From positions 1 through 64,000 of the forward strand of contig CAUSWF010000001.1 in assembly GCA_963535465.1 (NCBI GenBank): 64,000 nucleotides of DNA, in the 5' to 3' direction. Shown piece after piece: positions 1-7,603 of the stretch. The stretch is from CAUSWF01 sp963535465. Its GTDB lineage: Bacteria > Bacillota_I > Bacilli_A > RF39 > UBA660. Positions within the stretch are counted from its first letter, which is position 1; each line of letters begins with the position of its first letter. Under the pieces are notes generated by a model. It saw only the letters and a list, made by a program, of their open reading frames with translations. It was not told the DNA's origin and searched no databases. A program made the translations under genes and the position numbers.

Positions 1-1725
1 ATGGTTTTTTATAAAGAATTAGAAGATTTTACTAACGAAATGAATAGTATTACTAAGTATAAAAATAACATTTTAAAAAGTAGTAGTAATTTATTAGAAT
101 TTATTGAGACAAGTAATAATTTGGATAGAAAAATAGAAAAACTATATACATATGCTCATTTAAATATAGATAGTGAAACATCTAATAGTAAGTATCAAGA
201 AATGATGCAGAAGGTTGAAGATGTATATAAAAATTATTTATCTTTGACTTCTTTTATTGTACCTGAGATGTTAAAGGAAGAATATTCTTTAGTAGAGGGA
301 TATATAAAAGAAAATAAGTTACTTGAAAAGTATGCTTATAATTTAGAGGTAATTTATAGAGAAAAAGGTCATCAATTAGATGAGGCTACTTCTTATTTAT
401 TATCTCGTTTTAGTGGGGTATTAGATAGTGGAGCTTCATTATTTGAGACTTTAACTGATACTGATATGAAGTTTGGTGTCATAAAAGTAGATTCTAAAGA
501 AGTAGAATTAAATGAGAGCAATTATTCTATTTATGTTTCTAGTAATAACAGAGATACTAGAAGAAATGCATGGACTAGATTACATGAGGTATATGGTAGT
601 TATAAGAATACACTTACTTCTACTTACAATAAATATATGGAATATATGGTAACTCTTGCTGAAATTACTAATTATAAATCAGCGCTTTGTGCATCACTTG
701 CTTCTGATAATGTAAAGGAAGAAGTATATTTAAATTTAATAGATGAAGTTAATAATAATTTAGATGTATTACATAAATATTATAAGTTAGAAAAAGAAGT
801 ACTAAAATTAGATGAAATGCATATTTATGATACTTATGCTAAGATGGAAAAAGATTTAGAAATAGAATATGATTATGATAAGGCAAAAGAATTAGTTGTT
901 AAGGCAATGAGTGTTTTAGGCGATGATTATGTAGAAGATTTAAAACAAGCGTTTACTTGTCGATGGATAGATGTATATCATAATGATTCTAAGAGAGGTG
1001 GAGCATACTCTAGTGGTATGTATGACACTTATCCATATATTTTATTAAACTATGAAAATAGATTAAGAGATGTTTCTACTCTTGCTCATGAATTAGGACA
1101 TTCAATGCATTCATATTATTCTCATAAATATAATGATTATAATAATTCATCATATAAGATCTTTGTCGCAGAGGTTGCATCTACTGTAAATGAGTTGCTC
1201 CTTGCTAAATATATGATTAAAAATAGTACTAATAAGAAAGAAAAGAAATATATATTAAATGAGTTATTAGATTTATTTAAATCTACAATATATCGTCAAA
1301 CTATGTTTGCTGAGTTTGAATATAATACTCATAAATTAAAAGAAGATGGTATACCTATTACTAATGAATTGTTATCAAATATGTATTTAGATTTAAATAA
1401 AAAGTATTTTGGTAGTGATGTAGTAGTTGATGATTTAATTAAATATGAATATTTAAGAATTCCACATTTTTATTATAATTTTTATGTATATAAGTATGCT
1501 ATAGGACTTTCTAGTGCATGTAAGATAGTTAATGATATATTAAGTGGAAAAGATGGTGCTAGAGAAAAATATAGAAAGTTTTTAACACTAGGTGGAAGTC
1601 AAGATCCTGTAGATGAATTGATGGTCGCTGGAGTTGACGTTTTAGATAAGAATTTATACAAAGATGCAATTTTGATGTTTTCAAGTTTAATTGATGAATA
1701 TAGAAGGATTGATGAAAATGAATAA
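1..1725 (+). CDS. pepF: Oligoendopeptidase F (M3B metallopeptidase), probably 5'-truncated by the window
   Basis: A zinc endopeptidase that cuts short peptides in the cytoplasm, normally during peptide recycling. The zinc site HELGH lies at residues 363-367 of the visible frame. The third ligand, a glutamate in a FVAEVAST context, is near residue 391. The surrounding sequence follows the M3 family through to the C-terminus. The visible frame is 574 residues against roughly 600 for the family, and the first residues already resemble a point about 20 positions into other PepF proteins. The ATG at base 1 is therefore probably internal and the true start lies before the window. The stop overlaps the start of dnaJ by 8 bases, so the two are likely translated in succession. 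Confidence 0.93.
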   Translation: MVFYKELEDFTNEMNSITKYKNNILKSSSNLLEFIETSNNLDRKIEKLYTYAHLNIDSETSNSKYQEMMQKVEDVYKNYLSLTSFIVPEMLKEEYSLVEGYIKENKLLEKYAYNLEVIYREKGHQLDEATSYLLSRFSGVLDSGASLFETLTDTDMKFGVIKVDSKEVELNESNYSIYVSSNNRDTRRNAWTRLHEVYGSYKNTLTSTYNKYMEYMVTLAEITNYKSALCASLASDNVKEEVYLNLIDEVNNNLDVLHKYYKLEKEVLKLDEMHIYDTYAKMEKDLEIEYDYDKAKELVVKAMSVLGDDYVEDLKQAFTCRWIDVYHNDSKRGGAYSSGMYDTYPYILLNYENRLRDVSTLAHELGHSMHSYYSHKYNDYNNSSYKIFVAEVASTVNELLLAKYMIKNSTNKKEKKYILNELLDLFKSTIYRQTMFAEFEYNTHKLKEDGIPITNELLSNMYLDLNKKYFGSDVVVDDLIKYEYLRIPHFYYNFYVYKYAIGLSSACKIVNDILSGKDGAREKYRKFLTLGGSQDPVDELMVAGVDVLDKNLYKDAILMFSSLIDEYRRIDENE

Positions 1726-2845
1726 AAAAGATTATTATGAAGTCCTAGGAGTAAGCAAAGATGCTTCAGAAGCTGATATAAAGAGTGCATATAGAAAGTT
1801 AGCAAAGAAGTATCATCCTGATTTAAATAAAGATGATAAGGATGCTGCAGAAAAGTTTAAAGAGGCATCTGAGGCTTATGAAGTTCTAGGTGATAAAGAA
1901 AAAAGAAAAATGTATGATCAGTATGGTTCTGCTGGTTTCCAAGGCGGAAGTAGCGGAGGATTCTCTGGGTTTAATACGACAGGCTTTTCTGGATTTGAAG
2001 ATATATTTGATTCAATATTTGGAGGAGGATTTGGTGGAGGATTCTCTGGGTTTTCTGGAAGAAGTAATCATAATGGCCCAAGAAAAGGATCTGATGCTTT
2101 AATGAGAATTAAAATTGATTTTGAAGAATCCATAGAAGGATGTGAGAAAAAAATCAATTTAGATGTTTTAGAAGAGTGTGATGAATGCTTGGGACATGGA
2201 GGATTTGGAGAAAAAACTTGTGATGTATGCCATGGAAGTGGATATGAGACAGTTGTACAAAATACAATACTTGGTCAAGTGAGACAACAAAGTGTTTGTA
2301 GTAAGTGTGGAGGTCGTGGTAAGACTTATGATAAAGTTTGTAATAAATGTCATGGCTCTGGTAAAGTAGAAAAGAATAAAAATATTACAGTTAGTGTTCC
2401 TGCTGGTATTGCAACTGGTGATAGACTAAGATTAAGTGGTAAAGGAAATGCTGGAGTTAATGGAGGGGCTAATGGTGACTTATATTTAGAATTTATAGTT
2501 AAAGAATCACCATATTTCCATAGAGAACAAGATGATATTTATTTAGAAGTTCCACTTACTATAACTGAGGCTGCACTTGGATGTAAGAAAGAAATACCTA
2601 CAATATATGGAAATGTATTCTTAACAGTAGATCCAGGAGTCGCAACTAATGACAAAGAAGTAATAAGAGGAAAGGGAGTAAACAACAAATATAGATCTCA
2701 TAAGGGAGATATGTATGTTGTATATAAAGTTTATACACCTACAAAACTTACTAAAGAACAAAAGAAGTTATTAGAAGAGTTAAATGAAACTAATTTAGAA
2801 AATAAAGAAATAAAAGAATTTAATAAATTTACTAAAAATAACTAG
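1718..2845 (+). CDS. dnaJ: Chaperone protein DnaJ (Hsp40)
   Basis: Co-chaperone that stimulates DnaK ATPase activity and delivers unfolded clients. The J domain spans about residues 3-66, with the HPD tripeptide at 33-35. A Gly/Phe-rich linker follows (about 77-125). Four CxxCxGxG zinc motifs begin near residue 154 (CDECLGHG, CDVCHGSG, CSKCGGRG, CNKCHGSG), then the C-terminal client-binding domains. The length of 375 residues is normal for type I DnaJ. The start at 1718 is chosen because AAGGA sits about 10 bases upstream and MNKKDYYEVLGV matches family N-termini; ATGs at 1691 and 1712 would add unsupported residues. No dnaK or grpE is in view. Confidence 0.97.
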   Translation: MNKKDYYEVLGVSKDASEADIKSAYRKLAKKYHPDLNKDDKDAAEKFKEASEAYEVLGDKEKRKMYDQYGSAGFQGGSSGGFSGFNTTGFSGFEDIFDSIFGGGFGGGFSGFSGRSNHNGPRKGSDALMRIKIDFEESIEGCEKKINLDVLEECDECLGHGGFGEKTCDVCHGSGYETVVQNTILGQVRQQSVCSKCGGRGKTYDKVCNKCHGSGKVEKNKNITVSVPAGIATGDRLRLSGKGNAGVNGGANGDLYLEFIVKESPYFHREQDDIYLEVPLTITEAALGCKKEIPTIYGNVFLTVDPGVATNDKEVIRGKGVNNKYRSHKGDMYVVYKVYTPTKLTKEQKKLLEELNETNLENKEIKEFNKFTKNN

Positions 2846-2867
2846 ATTGAATATCTAGCTATTTTCT
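2837..2867 (+). terminator. Terminator after dnaJ
   Basis: CTAGAT and ATCTAG form a hairpin with a 5-base loop, flanked by AATA/TATT pairing and followed by TTTTC. It overlaps the dnaJ stop codon. Confidence 0.6.
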
Positions 2868-2891
2868 TATATAATTATATTAGGTGATAAT

Positions 2892-3764
2892 ATGAAAGAT
2901 AATAAATTAACTAAAGATTTGTCAGAAGAAATAAAAGATATAGGAGATGTAATTAAAGAACCAAGTAGTAAGAAGAATTTATTTAAATCTATTTTACTTA
3001 TATTATTTGGTGTAATATTAGGTTTATTTTTAGGGCTTGCTGGTGGTGGAATATATTTTTCTGCCAAATACAGTAAACCAAAAGATTGTAAGATAAATAA
3101 ACCAAAAGAAGTAGATAAGAGTATTAATAAAGATAATAAGACTAATATTAAGTTAAGTGAAGAAGAAATTAATTATTTGTATAAATTAGTATCTGATGAG
3201 AGAGGTGGAAATTTTACTTCTTGGGTATATGGACAAGATAAGGATTTATTTATAAAAAATATGAAAGAAAGTAGTAGAATGTCTTTAGTATTTCAAAAAT
3301 TAGATGAAAAAGATTTTACTACTCGTAAAACTAATTTAGATGTTGTAACTAGGGATGGATATACATATGAGTATGGATATTTTAATTCTGAAGGAATTAA
3401 TAAGATAGCTAAATATATTAGTAAAGATATAGTAAAGAATAAATATAAAGAGATATTTGGAAGTCTTGATACATTTTCTTTAAATATTGATATGGTAGCA
3501 GATAGAGCTAGTAATATATTATTTATATATAGTGGAACAACTGATTCATATGTTTCAGCAATAAAGGCTGGTGGATATGAAAATAATTATAAAGTTACAA
3601 AGAAGATGATTTCATCTAAAGAAGAAAATAATGTTTTAACTATAGACGAAGAGGTAGTAGGAGTTGATCCTACTGGAGGAGTAGAAAAAGAAATAGTTTC
3701 TTATATATTTAATTATGATGATAAGAGTAATAAATATATATTTAATAGAAGAGTTGTAAAATAA
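2892..3764 (+). CDS. Membrane-anchored protein of unknown function
   Basis: I do not recognise this 290-residue protein. It has a short charged cytoplasmic N-terminus (about 1-30), one strongly hydrophobic and glycine-rich membrane segment (about 33-56), a lysine/asparagine-rich linker, and a soluble domain from about residue 90 that should lie outside the cell. There is no lipobox, so it is probably a signal-anchored extracellular protein. It starts after TTAGGTGATAAT, has its own strong terminator, and sits alone between dnaJ and thyA. The domain has no cysteine or obvious catalytic motif, so no enzymatic role is proposed. Confidence 0.8.
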   Translation: MKDNKLTKDLSEEIKDIGDVIKEPSSKKNLFKSILLILFGVILGLFLGLAGGGIYFSAKYSKPKDCKINKPKEVDKSINKDNKTNIKLSEEEINYLYKLVSDERGGNFTSWVYGQDKDLFIKNMKESSRMSLVFQKLDEKDFTTRKTNLDVVTRDGYTYEYGYFNSEGINKIAKYISKDIVKNKYKEIFGSLDTFSLNIDMVADRASNILFIYSGTTDSYVSAIKAGGYENNYKVTKKMISSKEENNVLTIDEEVVGVDPTGGVEKEIVSYIFNYDDKSNKYIFNRRVVK

Positions 3765-3790
3765 AGACAAATATTAATATTTGTCTTTTT
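3763..3790 (+). terminator. Terminator after the membrane-anchored protein
   Basis: Perfect palindrome: AAAGACAAATATT pairs with AATATTTGTCTTT, followed by T residues. Confidence 0.8.
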
Positions 3791-3821
3791 ATTATGTTAT
3801 TATATAGGTAATGGAGGGTGT

Positions 3822-4814
3822 ATGACAAAAGAAGAGTTAAAATATTTAAATAATATATTGAGTGATGCCAACTGTTGCAAGTTAAGTATTGATGAGTTAT
3901 ATAATGATTGTGATATATTAATAAAAGATAATTATTTAGTAGATAAGTTTGGTAATAAGATAGGAACTAAAGGAGATATGTATCATAAATTAACTCTTAA
4001 GAAGATATTAGAAGAGGGTACTGTTGATAAGAATCCAAGACCTAAATATATAGATGGTAGTCCTGCTCATACTATATCAATAAATCATATGCTTTATACT
4101 TATGATATTAATAAAGGAGAATTTCCTTTAATTACATTAAGACCTATTGCGGTTAAATCTGCGATTGGAGAAGTATTATGGATATATCAAGATCAGTCAA
4201 ATAATTTAGATTTATTAAAAGATAAATATAATGTTAGATGGTGGGATAGCTGGGATATAGGAGATAGAACTATAGGATCTGTTTATGGTGAAACAGTAAG
4301 AAGATACGATATAACTAAGAAATTAATAGAAGATATTAAAAATAATCCTGATGGAAGAAGACATATAATGAGTTTATGGCAAGAAGATGTATTTAAGGAG
4401 AAACATGCATTAAAGCCTTGTGCATTTATGACTATATGGAATGTTAGACATGGTAGAGATGGTGCATCATATCTTGATATGGAACTTATACAAAGATCAT
4501 CTGATTTTATGGCAGCTGGATGTATTAATCAAATGCAGTATTTAGCACTATTATATTATGTTGCGAAGTCTTGTGGGTATGAAGTTGGAAGATTTAGTTG
4601 GAATGTTTTAAATGTACAAATATATTCTAGACATATAAGAAGTGCAATTAAATTATTAAAAAGAGAACCAGTTAACTGCAATCCTAAATATATATTGGAA
4701 ACTAATACAGATGATTTCTTTGATATGAAATTAGATGATATAAAATTAGATGGTTATGAAAAAGAAAAAGTAAAGGAAAAGAATCCTCAAATAAAATTGG
4801 ATTTAGGTATTTAA
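3822..4814 (+). CDS. thyA: Thymidylate synthase (ThyA type)
   Basis: Makes dTMP from dUMP using methylene-tetrahydrofolate. Recognised by GSVYGETVRRY, by the nucleophile region LKPCAFM with cysteine at residue 200, by QRSSDFMAAGCINQ (the phosphate-binding and folate-contact segment), and by the closing NVLNVQIYSRHI. The motif around the cysteine is KPCA rather than the common PPCH, so this is a divergent ThyA branch. At 330 residues it exceeds the bacterial norm of about 264-316, mainly through an N-terminal extension. GGAGGG sits just upstream of the start. It abuts the reductase gene directly, which makes metabolic sense: ThyA oxidises tetrahydrofolate to dihydrofolate, and the next enzyme reduces it again. 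Confidence 0.95.
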   Translation: MTKEELKYLNNILSDANCCKLSIDELYNDCDILIKDNYLVDKFGNKIGTKGDMYHKLTLKKILEEGTVDKNPRPKYIDGSPAHTISINHMLYTYDINKGEFPLITLRPIAVKSAIGEVLWIYQDQSNNLDLLKDKYNVRWWDSWDIGDRTIGSVYGETVRRYDITKKLIEDIKNNPDGRRHIMSLWQEDVFKEKHALKPCAFMTIWNVRHGRDGASYLDMELIQRSSDFMAAGCINQMQYLALLYYVAKSCGYEVGRFSWNVLNVQIYSRHIRSAIKLLKREPVNCNPKYILETNTDDFFDMKLDDIKLDGYEKEKVKEKNPQIKLDLGI

Positions 4815-5294
4815 ATGAAGAATTTATCGTTGATAGCAGCAATAGGCAAAAACAGAGAGTTAGGTAAAAATAATGATTTAATATGGAAAATTAAAGAAGA
4901 TATGCAACATTTTAGAAATAAAACTATGAATCATCCTATAGTAATGGGATATAGAACTTATAAGTCTTTGCCAAAACTTTTACCTGGAAGACTACATGTT
5001 GTTATATCTAGGACTAAAATAGATAATCCTGATGTAATTACATATAATAATTTAGAAGAAGTATTAAGATTTATAGAGGAGTATGATGGAGAAGTATTAG
5101 TAATAGGTGGGGCTAAAACTTATAAAGATATGTTAGAATATTGCGATAAATTATATTTAACTGAGATAGATGATTTATGTTTAGATGCTGATGTATATTT
5201 TCCTGAGTTTGATAAAACAAAGTATGAAGTAATAGAGGAAGAATTAAAAGAAGGAAATCCATCATTTAAATTTAAAACTTATAAGAAAAAGTAA
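4815..5294 (+). CDS. folA: Dihydrofolate reductase
   Basis: Reduces dihydrofolate to tetrahydrofolate with NADPH. The 159-residue length is typical. Visible family landmarks are the N-terminal SLIAAIGKNRELGKNNDLIW, the acidic active-site residue in IKEDMQHFRNKT, the cofactor-binding VMGYRTYKSLPKLLPGR, and VLVIGGAKTYKDML near residue 95. The ATG follows the thyA stop with no gap, so translation is probably coupled. Confidence 0.96.
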   Translation: MKNLSLIAAIGKNRELGKNNDLIWKIKEDMQHFRNKTMNHPIVMGYRTYKSLPKLLPGRLHVVISRTKIDNPDVITYNNLEEVLRFIEEYDGEVLVIGGAKTYKDMLEYCDKLYLTEIDDLCLDADVYFPEFDKTKYEVIEEELKEGNPSFKFKTYKKK

Positions 5295-5325
5295 AATTGT
5301 GTTATTATATAGACCAGGTGATAAA

Positions 5326-5832
5326 ATGAGGAAAATATATATAGATTGTGATGGAGTAATACTTGATTCAATAACTAATTTATGTTTACAAAAAGAAAGA
5401 CTTGGATTATATAATCATATTGATCCAGATGAATTTTATAAATTTTTTGAAATAGCTGATAAAAATCCTTCATTATGGGAAGAAGTAATAATAAAAGCAG
5501 AGTCTTTAAATAAATCAGTTGAAATAATAAGAAGTGTTGAAGATTATAAAAATATAACTATATTAACTAAAATTCATAGTTTAAAAGAGATGGATTTAAA
5601 AGTAAAAAAGTTAAGATATTTATGTAATATAACTTCACCTATTGTATTTGTGCCAGGTCCATTTGATAAGAATGAAATAGTAGATGCGACTGGTAATATA
5701 TTAATAGATGATTCAGAGTATAATATTAAAAAATGGAGAGAAGCTGGTGGAGTAGGAATATTATTTGATAGTAAATTATCTACTAATACAGATGATAAAA
5801 TAAAAAGACTAGATTATATATTAAAAAAATGA
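5326..5832 (+). CDS. 5'-nucleotidase-like HAD phosphatase (deoxyribonucleotidase family)
   Basis: A 168-residue HAD-superfamily phosphatase resembling the 5'(3')-deoxyribonucleotidases that dephosphorylate dUMP/dTMP. The nucleophile motif IDCDGVILDS places the catalytic aspartates at residues 7 and 9. The late motif ILIDDSEYNIKKW supplies the acidic magnesium-binding pair. The start at 5326 is preferred because AGGTGATAAA precedes it; an in-frame ATG-less extension to 5299 has no ribosome site. It lies 31 bases after folA, in the thymidylate cluster, which supports a role in tuning deoxynucleotide pools. The exact substrate is an inference. Confidence 0.78.
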   Translation: MRKIYIDCDGVILDSITNLCLQKERLGLYNHIDPDEFYKFFEIADKNPSLWEEVIIKAESLNKSVEIIRSVEDYKNITILTKIHSLKEMDLKVKKLRYLCNITSPIVFVPGPFDKNEIVDATGNILIDDSEYNIKKWREAGGVGILFDSKLSTNTDDKIKRLDYILKK

Positions 5833-5850
5833 GGAGTTTCCTCATTTTTT
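5824..5850. terminator. Bidirectional terminator between the nucleotidase gene and rnhC
   Basis: Twelve-base stem (AAAAAATGAGGA with TCCTCATTTTTT) around a GTT loop. A-runs and T-runs on both sides let it act for both converging genes. Confidence 0.85.
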
Positions 5851-6751
5851 AGTATATTAGAGTATGTAATACTCTTTCAGTATTTTTAAAATTAAGTTTA
5901 GCTACTTCTTTTAATTTTTCTTCACCATATCGTTCAACGAATTCTTCACCAATTTTATCTACATCACGTGATGCTCCTTTTAAAAATGGTATATGATAAA
6001 AATCGCTCATCTTATCAAATTCTTTTAAAAATATATATCTAGAAATAATAGAACTACAAGCAACAGCCATATTTTTATCTTCTGCTTTAGTCATAAATGT
6101 AATTCCTCTTTGAATATTATTTATTCCTTTTAGATAATTATAGTATCTTATTTCTTTAGCAAATTCATCTACTATAATATAGTCTATTTTAGGATTTTCT
6201 TCTTGCATCATTTGATATAGGACTTTATTATGCATAATTGCTTTTATTTGGTTCATGTTAGTTCCAATACCATATTTTTCATTATATTCTTCATTTCTCA
6301 AGATTAAACTTTTATATTTAATTTTTTTAGCAATAAGAGGAGCAATCTTTTTAATCTTTTCATCATCTATTTTTTTAGAATCTCCAACTCCTAGTTCTTC
6401 TAAGTATGGAATATCTTCTTTACTAACATATGAACTAGTAACTACAATAGGACCAAAATAGTCTCCTGTTCCTACTTCATCACTACCAACAGCATCAACA
6501 TAGTAGTATTTTTTATCGTTAATATTAGGCTTTTGTTCTGTAGTTTCTTCTAACATAGCCCAGTGACTAGCGTCAACATCAGCACTTTTACCTTGAAACA
6601 TTACTTTTCCAGATTCGTACATAGTTATAACAGTGTCTTCGTCTACTGCTTGAAATACAACATATGGAATTTTTTTATCGCGAATCTTACCTTTGTAATA
6701 TTTAATCATCTCTTCTTTAGTTTTATCATTTACTTTAATTACTTTATTCAT
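5849..6751 (-). CDS. rnhC: Ribonuclease HIII
   Basis: Cleaves the RNA strand of RNA-DNA hybrids. The N-terminal 80 residues form the TBP-like substrate-binding domain specific to RNase HIII. The catalytic domain begins with GSDEVGTGDYFGP (DEVG at 91-94) and continues with GVGDSKKIDD and the acidic YIIVDEFAKE segment. The 300-residue length is typical, and this enzyme type is characteristic of Firmicutes and Mollicutes. It is transcribed alone, converging on the thyA cluster. The upstream AGAGGTATTT on the minus strand is a plausible ribosome site. Confidence 0.96.
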   Translation of the reverse strand: MNKVIKVNDKTKEEMIKYYKGKIRDKKIPYVVFQAVDEDTVITMYESGKVMFQGKSADVDASHWAMLEETTEQKPNINDKKYYYVDAVGSDEVGTGDYFGPIVVTSSYVSKEDIPYLEELGVGDSKKIDDEKIKKIAPLIAKKIKYKSLILRNEEYNEKYGIGTNMNQIKAIMHNKVLYQMMQEENPKIDYIIVDEFAKEIRYYNYLKGINNIQRGITFMTKAEDKNMAVACSSIISRYIFLKEFDKMSDFYHIPFLKGASRDVDKIGEEFVERYGEEKLKEVAKLNFKNTERVLHTLIY

Positions 6752-6815
6752 AAATACCTCTATTTTATTATAGCATAAAGTTGGATATTAGTTTATAATT
6801 ATTATAGGAGGATTT

Positions 6816-7529
6816 ATGAATATAATAGATGTGTTAATAATACTAGTACTTATAATAAGTTTTATAGTAGGGATGGGAAAAGGTGTAATTAAAAGTAGTA
6901 TATCTTTTATTGGACTTGTGATTATACTTGTACTTTCATTTGTATTTAAAGATAATATCGGAAATAATTTATGTAAATATCTTCCATTTATTCATTTTGG
7001 TGGTAAATTGACTGGTATAACTACAATAAATATACTGCTATATCAAACAATAGGATTTTTAATAATATTTAGTTTTTTATATATAATATATACTATAGTA
7101 GTAAAATTATCTTCTTTACTGCAAAAATTACTTAATTCTACTATTATATTAAAATTACCATCTAAGTTATTAGGTGGAGTAGTTCAGCTATTTGAAGGGT
7201 ATTTAATAGTTTTTATAGTATTATTAGTACTTAGTGTAATTATGTTAGATAATCCTTTATTGAATAAGTCATATTTAAGAAATAAAATATTAAAAAATAC
7301 TCCTATAATATCTAGGTATACTAATAAAGCGGTTAAATCTACTGATGAAATATATAATTTAGTTATTAAGGTTGATAAGAAAAAGATTACTATAAATGAA
7401 GCTAATTTAAAGATAGTTGATTTAATGCTAAAACATAAAGTTGTAAGCAAAAAGACTATAGAACAATTAATAGTATTGGATAAATTAGATGAAATTAAAA
7501 ATTTAGATAAAGTATTAAAGAAATATTAA
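6816..7529 (+). CDS. CvpA-family membrane protein
   Basis: A 237-residue integral membrane protein with about four hydrophobic segments (near residues 3-22, 27-47, 75-97, 120-145) and a charged C-terminal tail. The opening NIIDVLIILVLIISFIVGMGKG, with conserved small residues after the first helix, is the CvpA (colicin V production) signature. In other bacteria CvpA proteins affect envelope integrity and secretion; the molecular activity is unclear. TAGGAGGATTT precedes the start. It has its own terminator. Confidence 0.82.
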   Translation: MNIIDVLIILVLIISFIVGMGKGVIKSSISFIGLVIILVLSFVFKDNIGNNLCKYLPFIHFGGKLTGITTINILLYQTIGFLIIFSFLYIIYTIVVKLSSLLQKLLNSTIILKLPSKLLGGVVQLFEGYLIVFIVLLVLSVIMLDNPLLNKSYLRNKILKNTPIISRYTNKAVKSTDEIYNLVIKVDKKKITINEANLKIVDLMLKHKVVSKKTIEQLIVLDKLDEIKNLDKVLKKY

Positions 7530-7533
7530 GTAT

Positions 7534-7570
7534 AAAGCATGTAAATAGATTGAAATTACATGCTTTTTTT
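7534..7570 (+). terminator. Terminator after the CvpA-like gene
   Basis: AAAGCATGTAA pairs with TTACATGCTTT around an 11-base loop and is followed by a run of T. Confidence 0.8.
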
Positions 7571-7603
7571 AATATACTAAAAGAGTAATGTAAGGAGGAT
7601 ATT

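Noticed and set aside
7184..7450. 88-codon minus-strand frame within the CvpA-like gene
   Set aside because: Antisense shadow in low-complexity AT-rich sequence; no ribosome site or family features.
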